Shown: one piece after another, positions 45,687-61,626 of the stretch
How the letters are laid out: each line of letters starts with the position of its first letter
Position numbering within the stretch: position 1 is the stretch's first letter
Assembly (NCBI GenBank): GCA_963082975.1
Contig: OY720350.1
Location: forward strand, 38,050,660 to 38,114,659
Direction of reading: 5' to 3'
DNA: 64,000 nt
Origin: Labia minor
Lineage: Eukaryota; Arthropoda; Insecta; Dermaptera; Spongiphoridae
Translations under genes and position numbers: made by a program
Notes under the pieces: generated by a model
Seen by the model: the letters and a program-made list of their open reading frames with translations, nothing else
What the model was told of the DNA's origin: nothing
The model's database searches: none

Positions 45687-45879
45687 AGGAATTATTAGCA
45701 ACAATATTATTTATTAAAATTGTGGATATAAATATTCTCAAATATTCGTCTTCTGTTCGCTATAATAGCGAACCCGAATGTTTGTGCTCGGCATATACCA
45801 AGCAATCCATCCACACATGCTGTGTTTTCCAAATGTTTTGCTTGATATTTGGCAAACACCGCATGTGTGGAACCGGCTT

Positions 45880-47074
45880 TAGGTCGATCAAATAGAATAT
45901 CGCGCCTGAAAGATATGCAACTAAATATCCTTTTAGGAATACATTAAATATACAAGCTCCTACTGCTACTGAATATGTGTGTGAACAAATGCAAAAATGC
46001 AAAAACTATATAAATGATATATCTACAAGTAGTTTTTACTTAATGTATTTGTTTGTTTAATTTTTCTCTTCGCCTTTTGTCATTTTTCGAAGTGAAGCAT
46101 AATCTTTTGTTGAAATTTAGATATACTGGTATAAGTATACTTAATATCTTGACAATTATTTAGTTTCAATGTGCATTTAAAATCTTAATTTGTCCTTTTT
46201 CTTTTGTTCATTATTTTTTAATTTTCCTCATTAAATTATATATGATATAATTCGTTATAATATACTCACCAATATATAAGTAAATATATATTCATATGTT
46301 TTATTTTACTTTCTTTTTATTAAAATTAAATTTTACAAAAGTTATGAATGGTGTATAACAATAAGTAAGAATATATCTGAAGAAAAAGACAATAAGTTTA
46401 AAGTCATTCTGAAGAGTATATTATATATTTAAATTAACATTTTATTAAATTATTAAATTAAAACTGAACTTAATTCTGGCAATTCAATGATTCTTTTTAT
46501 ATTTTATACAAGCGATTGTTATTATTAACTCGCCAGAGATAGTATTGCGATCACGAAAATTTTCGATGTCGAGATTTTAATGTTTTTATACGTTTTGAAG
46601 GTCCCTGAGTCATTTTCACTGCTGTTTTGACAAATCACGTTTCAAATCATCCTGATTCCAAAAAATTTATTTTCCCGTTGACATATGTAACTGTGTGGGT
46701 GGTGTCTGTGGGTGGCCGAAATCTTGTGAACAAAATTCCGATCATAACTAAATATTATATTAAGGCATCTATTGGGTTGCTAACGACCTTGCAACATTTC
46801 TGCTTAAATACATTCATAAATAAAAGAAATAAATAAATATTAAACAAGTAAAATAGCCATATTTTCTATCTATAAAAAATATAGAAAATTTTATATGAAA
46901 CGATTTATAGAGAATTTTATTCTATAAATTTCATCTCTTATATGAAAATTTGACAAACATTAAATAACAAACATGATTATATTAAAAGAGTAAAATTACG
47001 ATATTCTTAAAATATCAAAAATATAAAAAATGATGTGGAAACAATTTAGAGAATTAATAAAAGAAAGCTCGTCA

Positions 47075-47124
<50 letters not shown>

Positions 47125-47207
47125 ACGATAAAAGTAACAAATTCGAATAAAAAATTTGGTGTCCCAAAAAATCAGGCAAGCTTTGTAATTCTCAATGACA
47201 TACTAGT
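45880..47207. other. AT-rich spacer
   Basis: Holds the HLN-A 5' fragment. At 46660-46750 a less AT-rich stretch (GTGTGGGTGGTGTCTGTGGG, GAACAAAATTCCG) may be part of another microsatellite-bearing repeat; not classified. Confidence 0.4.
46526..46620 (+). mobile_element. HLN-A copy 10, 5' fragment
   Basis: About 95 bases from AACTCGCCAGAGATAGTATTG through CATTTTCACT, then unrelated DNA. It ends just before the microsatellite. Confidence 0.75.
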
Positions 47208-47643
47208 CTAATACGCTTAAATAAGAAAACGTCCAGAATTGTGGAAAAACAATTCATGGCTTTTGCATCACGATAATGCCCCTGCACACTCATCTTTGCT
47301 TGTGAGAGATTTTTTGGCCAAAAACAACACCACAATCATGCCTCAGCCACCATATTCACCGGATTTGGCCCCATGTGACTTTTTCTTGTTCCCAAAACTA
47401 AAGAGGCCTATGAAGTGACGGAGATTTGCAACGATTGAGGACATAAAGACTGCATCGCTGGAAGAGCTCAAGGCTATATCGAAAAGTGCTTATGAGAAGT
47501 GATTTGAGGATTGGAAAAACCGTTGGCATAAGTGTATTGTATCTGGGGGGATTACTTTGAAGCGGACAACATAAATATTGATAAATAAATAAATATTTTT
47601 TCTTAAAAATACAAAGTCACCTTACTTTTCGAACACACCTCGT
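47208..47643 (+). mobile_element. mariner-like transposase 3' fragment (family M2)
   Basis: Same family as 14745 but better preserved. Readable from about 47245: LLHHDNAPAHSSLLVRDFLA with the second catalytic aspartate, MPQPPYSPDLAPCDFFLFPK with the third at D34 spacing, a TGA after RPMK, then ASLEELKAISKSAYEK and a second stop. The element ends in a TIR-like GAACACACCTCGTATATA. The N-terminal half is absent. Confidence 0.85.
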
Positions 47644-47978
47644 ATATATATTCCGTTTTAGAATTAGCGCAAACTGAGCGAATTTTCGTAAAATAAGAAA
47701 CTTTTATCACATTCCCCATTACGAGTTGGGGACTTTATAAAGTAACCGGTATAAATTTGATAAATATGAAATAATTTATTTACCAGTGATTATGTATGTT
47801 ATTATGTATATGTATATTTTACTGTAACATTTGAAAAAATTTGTCAGAATTTAAATAACAAAGAAAATGAGATTATACAAAATAATGATAGAATATTTTA
47901 TTTTTTTTATTTTTTATTGCAGTAAGTGGAAATAATTTTTTGTTTTTTCTTTTGTTTTTTAATTTTACTAATTAGTAA

Positions 47979-48002
47979 TTTTTTTTTTTTTTTTTTTTTT
48001 TT
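47979..48002 (+). repeat. Poly-T run (24 bases)
   Basis: Uninterrupted T tract downstream of the tRNA gene, which reads on the other strand. Possible SINE/processed tail or slippage product. Confidence 0.9.
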
Positions 48003-48060
48003 GACAAAAAGGTTTTTGACCAAAAATTTGCCACTGTAGTGTTTTCCAAATGTTATGGCA

Positions 48061-48134
48061 AGGCACCGGAGGGATTCGAACCCTCGATCTCCTGTTTACT
48101 AGACAGGCGCTTTAACCAACTAAGCCACGGCGCC
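48061..48134 (-). tRNA. tRNA-Thr: tRNA-Thr (anticodon AGT)
   Basis: The 74-nt gene folds into a standard cloverleaf. Acceptor strands are GGCGCCG (5') and CGGTGCC (3'), with one G-U pair. The D-arm holds the A box (TGGCTTAGTTGG). The anticodon stem is CCTGT/ACAGG around loop CTAGTAA, anticodon AGT. The T-arm holds the B box GGTTCGAATCC. No CCA is encoded, as usual in eukaryotes, and there is no intron. A run of five T follows about 35-40 nt downstream on the minus strand and can end polymerase III transcription. The nearest protein gene is taxilin, 1.5-3 kb away on the other strand. Confidence 0.96.
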
Positions 48135-49593
48135 GTTATTTTCCTTCCCCCCCGTTTCCCTATTTGACACTTATCTTATAGCGGGGATTATAACTTTATC
48201 TCTCAAACATTTAATAAATAAAATTATTATTATTATCATTATAAAAAATTAGTTTTATTTTATTTATATAGGGTAAATTAATTAAATTAAAAATAAAAAC
48301 AAAATTTAATTTTTAGAAATCTTTATGTCAGTCTTATCTAATTAAAATTAAAATTAAGATAAAAATGAATTACAATGAATGAATTGGTGTGTTTAATGAA
48401 ATTAAAAAATTTTTAAGGAAATCTTTAAAAGTTGACTGAAAAAGAAAAATTAAAATTTCCAAAGAAAATTTATAATTTTTTTAAATATCATTAGATATTA
48501 TATATAATATATGCAAAATTTAGGAAAATTATTTATAGTTGAGATTTAATGAAGTTTTCAAGAAAATTAATCGATATGATGAAACGTTTTATTGATTCCA
48601 TAATCTTTTTAAAGTTTAATAAAGATTTTCATTTTAATATAATTTAATATATTTAATATTATTTTAATATAAAACCCAAGAGAATATTTGAAATCACTTG
48701 AATAATGACCTAATTACTTTTAATTTCTAATTGTGTTTGAGTTGTGATAAATCATATCAAGTGGATTTCTATTTAATATATTGAAAATATTTTTCTTATA
48801 TATATATGTGACTCAATTAATAAATAAAGTATTATACTGAAAAGTTTAAAAAATTTAATAAGAATACAATTTTTTTTTTAAATTTATTGATATAATTTGG
48901 TTTTAATTATATTTACCCCTTAAAATTTTGTATCCAAATTAACAATCCTAAAATATAAATAATAATCTATCCAATTTTAATTCTAAAATCAATTTATTCA
49001 AGTTAAGTTTATAATCTTATCTGATGAGGTAAAGAATTTATTTATTCTTAACTTAATATGTTTCAAAGATAAGAATGGCACTTTAATTTTTTATTAAATT
49101 TTTCTTAAAAATAATATATTATTTTTTAAATATTATAATATTATGTTATAATCTATAAGTTTACTACTTTAATTATTTTAATAATTACTGAACATCATAA
49201 TATTAATTATAATTTATATTTTTATATGGTTTCAATATAAGGATGCAAGTTTTAAATGTATCCTAGATTTAATAAGAATTAAAATAACAATTTTTTACAT
49301 TTTAATATTCTCAAATTATAATTACAAAAATAAATAAAATCTATATTTATTTAATTTCTTTTTACTAATTATTTTTTTTTTTTAATGAAAATAACATATA
49401 ATATATTTAAAATATTAATATAATAAGATTTGTTTTCTATATTATGTTCTTTTTATTTTTATTATTTAATGAAAATTTTATTATATTTATCGAATTTTTA
49501 GATTTATTTTTTACATTCCTAATACTCTCCTCACCCACTTTCTCTAGCGATTTATACTCTTTTCTTCCGCGTCTCCTCTTCTTGTTCTAATAT
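48135..49593. other. AT-rich spacer between tRNA and taxilin promoter candidate
   Basis: Extremely AT-rich; no frame or element. The last 80 bases are pyrimidine-rich, see the TATA entry. Confidence 0.6.
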
Positions 49594-49602
49594 TATAAAT
49601 AG
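49594..49602 (+). promoter_or_regulatory. Candidate TATA box upstream of taxilin
   Basis: TATAAATAG follows a locally pyrimidine-rich stretch (about 49517-49588) that stands out in the AT-rich surroundings. Transcription starting about 30 bases downstream would precede the ATG at 49679, which ends in a good splice donor. The spacing fits an RNA polymerase II core promoter, but TATA-like strings are common in DNA this AT-rich. Confidence 0.35.
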
Positions 49603-49678
49603 ACAAATTTAAAATAGATTCTAGATTCATTTAATGTTTTTAACCACGTTACTGAATGCATTTGTATTTTCTAAAGAA

Positions 49679-49699
49679 ATGAGCCAAGAAAACTTTCAG
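49679..49699 (+). other. Possible alternative first coding exon of taxilin (MSQENFQ)
   Basis: An ATG opens seven codons, MSQENFQ, followed at once by the donor GTAGGT. The exon ends in phase 0 on a CAG codon, as does the annotated first exon, so it could splice in frame to exon 2 at 51297 and give a second N-terminus. It could equally be a short upstream ORF in a 5' UTR exon: an acceptor with a pyrimidine tract ends at 50977, and joining there reaches a stop within three codons. No transcript evidence is available. Confidence 0.3.
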
Positions 49700-50189
49700 G
49701 TAGGTATATACAATTTTGATTATAATTAAATTGAATTAATACTAATCTAGAAATGGATAAGAAAGAAAAATTATTATAATTATTAATTTATTATAATTTT
49801 TATATTTTGAAACAAACAACTTATATATAAGTATCTAATTAATTTATTGTTAAATTGCTTGAGTGAATGTGTTTGTGAACTTAATTATTTTTAATGTTTT
49901 TCATCATTTTTTTAAGTAATATTTTTTATTATTATTACTTTCATTTCATTTTGTTAAAATTTTTTCATATCAAGTTGTTTTAAAAGAAAAATATATTCTG
50001 GATAATTTATTTATTTATTTATTATTTATTTGATAGAGAGATTTCGAAAATAAAGCTAAAAATTTAATTTTCATTGAATTTTTATTAAAAATAATATAAA
50101 TTTATATAAATGACATAATATTATGTTATAATCTAATTAAACTATTTATCTTTTTCATTCAATTTGTTTTCAAATATATTCATATTAAT

Positions 50190-50231
<42 letters not shown>

Positions 50232-51149
50232 TTAATCTCTTATTTAAATTATCATAATTTTTAATAACTATTTAATAATTTTATTATAATCAATAAGCAA
50301 ATAAATTTAAAATTTTATAAATTTGAAAATATACATTTATAATACAACTTATAAATACTGTTTGGTGATAATCATCGCATATATCACAAAAAAATAATTA
50401 GATTTATTTTCATTTATTTTTATTATTATTTCTAATAAAATTTTATATTTTTTTCAAAATTAAATGACTAATAATTTAGAGCTAATATTTTTCATTATAA
50501 TGAGGACAGTATAACAATTTTGAAAATAATTATATTTAAAATAATTTTAAGTAACAATTTTTAATAAAAATTATATTTAAAATAATTTTAAGTAACAATT
50601 TTTAATAAAAATTTATTTTTATAAAATTAAAAAGTGATAATTGTTCTTTTTTAATCAAATATTTTAAAGTTTTGTTTTTGATTTTTGATTTTTTAATTTT
50701 TTTCAGGAGAATAGCTAAATATTATCTAATAATCTATTTTAGTATTAATAAGGAAATAAGTTGAAAATATATATTCCACTGTATAATCAAAAAGTATTTA
50801 AGTACTTAATTTTAATTTTTTTCAAAAGTTACTTAAGAGTAAAGGAAAATACATATTAATTATATTATACTAAATGCAATTAAGTTAATCTATAAGTTAA
50901 ATTGTTTTTTAAATTTTGTTAAAAATATACAAATTATTTTTATAAGTTAAAATAATGATGTTGTTTTTCAATTTCAGAGCTTATAAAATAAATTTGGGGA
51001 TTTTGTTTTCTTTGGATTGGCTCGATCTGTTACTCACTGTGGCGGTTTTTGTATATATATATTATTATAAAATATATGCAATACTTGTCAAATTTTTATA
51101 ATATATTTCAGTTTTTTTTTGAATTAAACAAATTTATTTTAAAATAAAT

Positions 51150-54703
<3,554 letters not shown>

Positions 54704-54901
54704 ATTTATATAAAACCCTCTTAGTTATATATACATATTATATCAAAATAAGATATCAAAATTCTTTTATAACACTTTATACTATTATTTTTTATACATA
54801 AAAACATTATTTTATTTTTTTGGAAAAATTTTAGAAAATAATTCTTAAATAATTAAGAATATAAAATTTTCACCTATCAGACTCATTATTATATTTTATG
54901 G

Positions 54902-54907
54902 AATAAA
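54902..54907 (+). terminator. Candidate poly(A) signal for taxilin (AATAAA)
   Basis: First clear AATAAA after the taxilin stop, about 200 bases downstream. Further AATAAA strings follow at about 54977, so the used site is uncertain. Confidence 0.4.
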
Positions 54908-55548
54908 AGTGATATTTTTCCTATACAAAGTTCATTTAAATTAAAGGAAAATAATTTTTTCTCCAATTATATTTAATAAATATTATTTAAATTAAGAAAA
55001 CCTTATTCACATATTTGTTCAATTTTTGTTTTCCTTTTTAAATAATTTTTTTGATAAATTTTCTTGGTATAAACTATTTCTTTTTTACTTAAGTCATTTA
55101 TTAACATCACTTATTTATTAATATTATTTTATCAACAATTTAATTTAAACATTTTCCTTTTGTTAATATCAACCAATTCTCTTTGTGTGTAACTACATAA
55201 TTGTTAACATATTAAAATAGATTATGTGTAAATTATTTTTCTTTAAATTATTTAAAATATATTCCTTGTTTCATAATAAAAGTAATCTCAGAAGAAATCT
55301 TTTTTTACCATGTTTACCAATTAACCATATAAAATAACTTGATATCTTTAGATTATCAGGTATGATAAACTAAAATTTTTAATTATTATTCATTTCTCTT
55401 TTAATGAAAAGCCTAATTAAATGATAGATTTATTTCAATATCTTCTAAAAAAATTACAAAAATGTAGAAGTTTTTTTATCATTAATTAATAATTTAATTA
55501 GAAGAAAAGAATATATTATAATTATAATATATATCTATTTGTATATAC
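54908..55548. other. AT-rich sequence 3' of taxilin
   Basis: Nothing recognised apart from alternative AATAAA strings. Confidence 0.6.
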
Positions 55549-56059
55549 TTTTTACCGACCGACGATAGTAAGGGAGGTATTGTTTTCACACCAAATTTCA
55601 CATGTGGAGATTTTTACATATCTCCACGAATCATGCATTTTCTTAACAGAAAAAAGTATTTTTAGCATGATGTCTGTCCGTCCGTCCTGCTGTGTGTCCG
55701 TATAGATGTGTACAGCCTGAACGGCTCAACGGATTTTGATGAAATATGGTATATTTACTTAATGCATCAGTAGGATGAATTCATCAACTTTTGGTGCAAA
55801 TCCGGAAACCGGAAGTGGTAGTATTAGCAATCGACGATAGGAAGGGAAGTGTTATTTTCACACCAAATTTCACATGAGGAGATTTTTTGCATATCACCAC
55901 GAATCATGCACTTTGTATTGGTTTTATCCTCGAGAAAAATCATCTTTATTAGTTTTTTCTTAATTTAAAATTATATGACGTCATCCAGCCATTCATGACG
56001 TCACAGCCTGGTCTTACATATATATATATATATTATAAATAAAATAAAATTAAAAATGT
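55549..56059 (+). mobile_element. HLN-B copy 6, 3' truncated
   Basis: Typical TTTTTACCGACCGACG start, GTCC microsatellite interrupted by TGCTGTGTG, core and TGACGTCA motifs, ending in the AT-rich tail at about 56059. The subterminal repeat and hairpin are missing. Confidence 0.8.
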
Positions 56060-57489
56060 TTAGGAGAACGGAGGCTAAAATAATTTATAAATATCAAAAA
56101 ATTTTATAAAATAACGTTTTTCCAATGGACTAAAAAGAATAAAATAATTTTTCTATAAGCCTGACAAAGTTTATGGATGAATTGCTTCATATTCAACGAA
56201 AAACGTTGGGCGCAAGTAGATAATCCTTACCTCATTTAGAAGATTTTAATTTTATCTGACAATGATAGTATGATAGTAGCATCGTTTGAAGTATACTACA
56301 AACTTAAGATGACGTTACTGTAAAACTGATCATAAAGTTGAATAAAACTATTTTGAAACAATAATTAATAATAACTTACTTTTTCATTTTATTATTCATT
56401 TACAGTTATAGTTATAAATTGAATGTTGTTATAAAAGAAAAAAAAATCAGGTTGAATCTACACATAATACAATGTTCAACAAGAGTTGTCAGTTTCAATC
56501 TTTAAATCTAATTACTGATTTTAGCAAAATTGGTGGCGTTCTCAAATAAGGAATTTCAGTTTCTTATTTTTTAGTGAAATTTAGAAAAATATTATTATTA
56601 CTATAAGCAATATTAAAATTAAAAATTACTGTTGAAAATACTTTTTGCAAATGAGATTTTGAAAAAGAAAAAAAAAAGAAAAGACAATATAGAAATTATA
56701 AATTCACTATATTTATAGCAAAATTGTCTAAAAATTATTATTTTCTTTAAATATGAAAGTATCATTGATTTTCAAGATTCAAGAGTTTAAAAAAATTAAA
56801 TAAATTAAAAGTTGCTTACTGATAATAAAGAAAAAAGAAAATTTCATGGGCGAATGGCTACAATCCTATTTCTTATATTTTATATCTTTCTCTCTCTATA
56901 TATATAAATATATAAATATATAAAGATAATCAATCTGACTATTAAGATTCATTATTTATTTAATATAAAAGGAAAAGTTGAATTAAAATTCATATTATGT
57001 ATAATTTTGGTTAATTTAAAAGAAATTTAGTTATATTTTATTATTTGTGAAATAATAAAAATTTTTTTAATGATTTTTTTATTAATGTTTAAATATAATG
57101 AAATTTATTTAATGATGAGATTCTTGAACAAGGCAGGGAATATTTATATTGGTTTTTTTATAAAACCATTAATAATAATTTGGAATATAACTATATATAT
57201 ATAATGATAGCCATTTTTACTTTCACTTACCTATTATTTAGTAAAAGAAATCAGTGTTATACCGAATGTAGTGCGAATGGTGTCCCACCAGCAGGCGCCG
57301 AAGTATAAAGATACCTAACAATAAAATACAAAGTTCCTTGGCCCATAAAACATAGTCTGTCAATGGTTAAATTACAATTTAACTTAAATTTTTTTTGTAA
57401 ATTAATATTTTCCAATAATTTTTCTATAATAAAATATTCGATAATATTTAATTAATTACGTATTTACGTTATAAAAAAATTCCCATTAA
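56060..57489. other. AT-rich spacer
   Basis: No supported gene. A short less AT-rich patch at 57255-57345 (GTGTCCCACCAGCAGGCGCC) is unidentified. Confidence 0.5.
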
Positions 57490-57588
57490 AAGCGCTCATG
57501 CGACTCGAAACCCGAAATTTTTGCTGGTAAACCGAAACACAGGACTCAAGCTCATAATCCGAAAAACTTGTAACCCGAGATTCCACTG
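57490..57588 (-). mobile_element. Single Tc1/pogo-type terminus
   Basis: Minus strand from TA at 57589-57590: CAGTGGAATCTCGGGTTACA, followed by repeated CGGATTATGAG / GGGTTTCGAG words, typical of pogo-like MITE ends. The other end was not found. Confidence 0.45.
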
Positions 57589-57829
57589 TAATATAAAAAA
57601 ATAAAAATATTTATATTTAACAATAGAAGTCCCAGAGTTATAAGTCTACTTAAAATATGAATTATGTCATATATTTATATAAAAACGAAAATGATGTTTA
57701 ATCGTTTATTCAAACGATTCTTTGGGTCACTTTCTCCGGATGATCCTTGGTAAGCTCACGTCAAGGTCTTAAGTTCATTGGCATAACTGCACCGGCTCTA
57801 TTCTTTTTCTCAGTGTCTTCTTGGCTTTA

Positions 57830-58416
57830 ATTTTTACTATCTCGCCAGAGATCACAAAAATTTTCGATGTCGAGATTTTGATGTTTTTATACGTTTTGAA
57901 GGTGCCTGAATCATTTTCACTAAGGTTGAGAAAAATGGCAGTATATGTGTGTATGTAGACAAGATTACGCAAAAAAGGCTTGAGCTAGAATGATGAAATT
58001 TGGTATATGGGCATTATTCAAAATTCGTAATTTTCTATCAACTTTTGAGAAATGTAGCTCATCCGGAAGAGGGTCATTACCTACAACGTTTTTATTTTGT
58101 TTCCTCTGAACTGACTGTAAAAATAAAAATATATGTTTGATAGTTTTTCACATGCTTAAAAATTGTATAAAACTGCTATATATAGAATTTCAACTTGATT
58201 GAATCGTTGAAAGTACCGGAATTATTTTTTTAACACTGCAATTCACGCACCAGCCCGTGACGTGGTGCTATCAACAAAATGCCAAACACGCTCCGGTTTA
58301 ATAAATATTATTTATTAATTTTAATTTATAATTTAATTAAATAAATTTAATTTAAATATAATATATGTTAATTAATCCAATTCAAATTTGCGAGATAGTC
58401 GAGTGGGGACACTCCA
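57830..58416 (+). mobile_element. HLN-A copy 11, full length
   Basis: TTTTTACTATCTCGCC start, but GATAGTATTGCG is shortened to GATCACAAAAATTTTC. Core intact. Terminal hairpin GAGTG-GGGA-CACTC; end CCAT instead of CCAG. Confidence 0.8.
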
Positions 58417-59342
58417 TATTTTTTTATTCTTTTATTTATCCTTTTTATCCTATTTTTTCTTATTTATGTGAATTTACAAATCGATCTCTAAAATAGTAAA
58501 TTATCGATCATAGTTTTGAAATTTTAAATAAATATAGTTTATAAACCAATAAATATTCCAAAAAATAAAGAATTCATAATTATATATAAACATTGGATCT
58601 AAAACTTTTAAATCTGATTGACAAAACTCTGAAATGAAATTGCAGATTTTATCTACGTTCACTTTTATCGTTCCTTCAACACCTAAAATGGTATAAAGAG
58701 ATTTAAAAGCACACCAATAGACACTGACTATAATTATTTTACAGACTATTACAGACTATTATTAAGTATCTCAAAATTCATAATATAATGAACAAAAGGT
58801 ATATTTTTTTTTATCTTGATTTCATGCAAAATTAAATCCCAAATGAATGTAAATAAAAGAGAAAAGAAAATGTACTCACCGATAAATTAACTTTAAATGT
58901 TAATCTTTAAATTATATTAAAAATTAAAATCTAAAATCAATTTAAATATAATTTTTAAATGAATCAATTCAATCAATTATTAATTATACAAACTAAACTT
59001 AAAATGAAAAAGATAAACATTAATATTTTTTTTTATATTATAAAAAAATAAATACTCGGTATAGTTTCAGCTTTAGATGAGAATAAAGTATTTGATGATG
59101 GTGTAACAACCGAAATGTGCATCAACTTGAAATTACAATCATTGTTTTCTTTTATATATATAAAACAAGTAAGATTGTATTCAATGGCGCGTATTTCTAA
59201 CTCAGATGGTAACCATGACTTTTTTCCGCGACACACCAACTGATGACCACGGTATACACCAGTGTCCCGCGGCATACGCTTTGCGGAACAATGGTATAGG
59301 TTTCCATGGAAACAATGGGTTTCCTTATGATATTGAGTGATG
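58417..59342. other. Spacer with an unidentified pocket
   Basis: 59180-59310 is less AT-rich (GCGACACACCAACTGATGAC; GTCCCGCGGCATACGC) and includes two GTTTCC/GGAAAC words; a 106-codon minus-strand frame crosses it but resembles no known protein. Confidence 0.4.
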
Positions 59343-59578
59343 AAATATTTCATTTTTCTATGATTTATTGATTAGTAATATATAGTAGATAGATTATTTC
59401 TACAGTGGCTGGCTATGGTCCTCAGGGAGTGGGGAGAGAATCACCACTGTTTAAAGTAGAAATATTTTAAAAGGGAACTTAGGTTATGAGAAAAATTAAA
59501 ATCTTTAATGATGAAATTTTTATGAGAAAAAAAATGAGATTAAATATTTCATTTTTCTATGATTTAGTGATTAGTAAT
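59343..59578 (+). repeat. Pair of 37-bp direct repeats
   Basis: AAATATTTCATTTTTCTATG plus 17 more bases occur at 59343-59379 and 59542-59578 with one mismatch, 199 bases apart. Between them is a short less AT-rich piece (CTGGCTATGGTCCTCAGGGA). Probably a local tandem duplication. Confidence 0.75.
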
Positions 59579-59670
59579 TAATTAAATTAAATAAATTAAT
59601 TAAACAGATAATTATATCTCCGCCTCTTGGATCCCTTGACCACGCCACATACATACATACATTTATTTCA

Positions 59671-60191
59671 TTTTTACTATCTCGCCAGAAAATTTTCGAT
59701 GTTGAGATTTTGATGTTTTTATACGTTTTGAAGGTTCCTGAATCATTTTCACTAAGTTTGAGAAAAATGTCTTTCTGTGTGTGTGTATGTATGTAACCAA
59801 GATTACGCAAAAACGGTTTGAGCTAGAATGATGAAATTTGGTACATGGGCATTATTGAAAATTCATAGTTTTCTATCAACTTTTGAGGAATGTAGCTCAA
59901 CCGGAAGAGGGTCCTTACCTACAACGTTTAGATTTTTTTTCCTCTAAAGTGACCGGAAAAATAAAGATATATGTTTGATAATTTTTCACATGATTAATAA
60001 TTGTATAAAACTGCTATATCTAGAATTTCAGCTTGATTGAATCGCTGAAAGTACCAGAATTAATTTTTTAACACTGCAAATCACGCGCCAACACGTGACG
60101 TGGTGCCATCAACAAAGTGCCATCAACAAATAATATATTATGTTATTTAATCCAATTAAAATTGCGAGATAGTCGAGTGGAGACACTCCAG
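59671..60191 (+). mobile_element. HLN-A copy 12, with two internal deletions
   Basis: TTTTTACTATCTCGCC runs straight into AGAAAATTTTCGATG, losing the rest of the 5' hairpin. Near 60110, GTGCCATCAACAAA is repeated and most of the AT-rich tail is gone. The terminal hairpin is intact. Confidence 0.8.
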
Positions 60192-61108
60192 ATTTTTATA
60201 TATATAGATAGATAGATAGATAAATCTAAATATTCAATTATAAAAATTTTCCTATTTTTAAATCTATTAAAATTTACTATTCAAGGTACATTTTTAAAGT
60301 CCTATAATTTAAAAATAATTTGTTATTAATAATAAATTCCTTAAATTAAATATCAATGGTTTTAATATATAAAAAAAAGTAAAATTTTTAAAACCTTTAT
60401 ATTGGTTTTTGATAATAAAAATTACATTGATGTATTGACACAAATCTTTCCAATCATTCGTTTTAAGAAGTTATGATTAAGCAATCATTTGGAACAATAA
60501 TGATTTCATTAATTGAAATAACTATATGAATAGACACAATTTATTTTATATACAATGATTTTTTTATCAATGTGAAAAAGATCAGACATAAGCTTTGATT
60601 GATATCTTATAATTACAACCAATAACCTTTCTTTGCAAAATATTGGCGTTAATCTTTATATTATTATTAAATATGAATTTGATTATGAAATTTCATGATT
60701 TTCATATTTTCATAAAAGTAACATATATTAAAATTGAAAAAAAAAATCAATATAAGTAAAATTGCAACAAAACCAATCAAAGTTTGTTATAAGAATTTTG
60801 ACATCATATCTAATTACTATAATAAGGTACAATGCATTTCGATCGTCAAGTAATAAATCATGTTCGATCATTTTAATGAAAAATTTACATATGGGATTAT
60901 ATAATCCCAGAAGATGATCATTAGACAGACCTTAATCATTGGATTTTCATCCCACCTGCTTAGTAATTTTTATAATTAATGAAATTTCTATTTTAAATGA
61001 CACTATAATTGTGGTTGAGAATAATTATTATTTTAATAAATTTATTACATCTTTTAGGATTTCAAGTGAACATTGATGTCCTCTCTTAGTCATCTTTTCT
61101 TCCTATGT
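60192..61108. other. AT-rich spacer, nothing recognised
   Basis: A short GATA tract at 60204-60222; otherwise featureless. Confidence 0.6.
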
Positions 61109-61110
61109 TA

Positions 61111-61626
61111 GGTGGTTCATTAAGTTCGCGGAATGGAAATGAAGAAATCTATTTTTGTTTGTAAAAATAACTTTATTTTTCAGCGTAGTTCCCTCAACTT
61201 TAATTCACCTATTCCAACGGTCTTCTAATTTATGAATCCCTTGACTGTAGTGGTTTTCCAGCAGCTCTGCAAAATATCCCTCGTCTGCAGCTATTATCTC
61301 TTCGTGAGAATAAAATTCTTTTCCACGGAGATATAGTTTGAGGTCTGGGAAAAGCCAAAAGTCGGAGGGAGCTAAATCTGGCGAATAGGCTGGATGTTGC
61401 AACAATTCGTACTTCAATTTAGCAATGGTTTTTGCGGCACCCATTTTGCACATAGTTTTTTGAAACCCCAATTAATACTCAAAATATTGTTTACTGTGCC
61501 CAATGAAATGCCTATAAAGCCTCAGTTAAATCTATTTCAGTCAATCGACGGTCTTCTAAAACCATATCTTGTATTTTTCCGATGATATTGACCAATAGAT
61601 GGCGCTCCGTGAACTTATTGAACAAA
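61111..61626 (-). mobile_element. mariner-like deletion derivative, 516 bp, intact TA flanks
   Basis: TA at 61109-61110 and 61627-61628. TIRs GGTGGTTCATTAAGTTCGCG and TTTGTTCAATAAGTTCACGG (inverted). The interior keeps the second helix-turn-helix region (MVLEDRRLTEIDLTEAL) and the C-terminus of the transposase, fused across a deletion that removes the first two catalytic motifs. Confidence 0.85.
61205..61580 (-). pseudogene. mariner transposase remnant, catalytic core deleted
   Basis: Minus strand: DNA-binding MVLEDRRLTEIDLTEAL then a stop; GVSKNYVQNGC region with a frame change; then an open frame 61471-61205 with YELLQHPAYSPDLAPSDFWL (third catalytic aspartate) to GIHKLEDRWNR near the natural C-terminus. 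It has no catalytic capacity. Confidence 0.8.

Larger units (their letters stand above)
42358..45879. mobile_element. Widely spaced TIR pair, possible invaded element
   Basis: 27-bp termini AAGCCGGTTCCACACATGCG... at 42358-42384 and their exact inverse at 45853-45879. Subterminal words recur inverted inside both ends (CGAGCAC, AATATTCGTC). Between lie HLN-B copies 4 and 5, GC-rich repeat G2 and a hAT fragment, so this may be one element expanded by insertions or two solo copies facing each other. Flanking TTAA-like bases are not decisive. Confidence 0.5.

Noticed and set aside
59033-59353. 106-codon minus-strand frame as a gene
   Set aside because: No recognisable domain, no splice or start context, and it overlaps one of a pair of local direct repeats.
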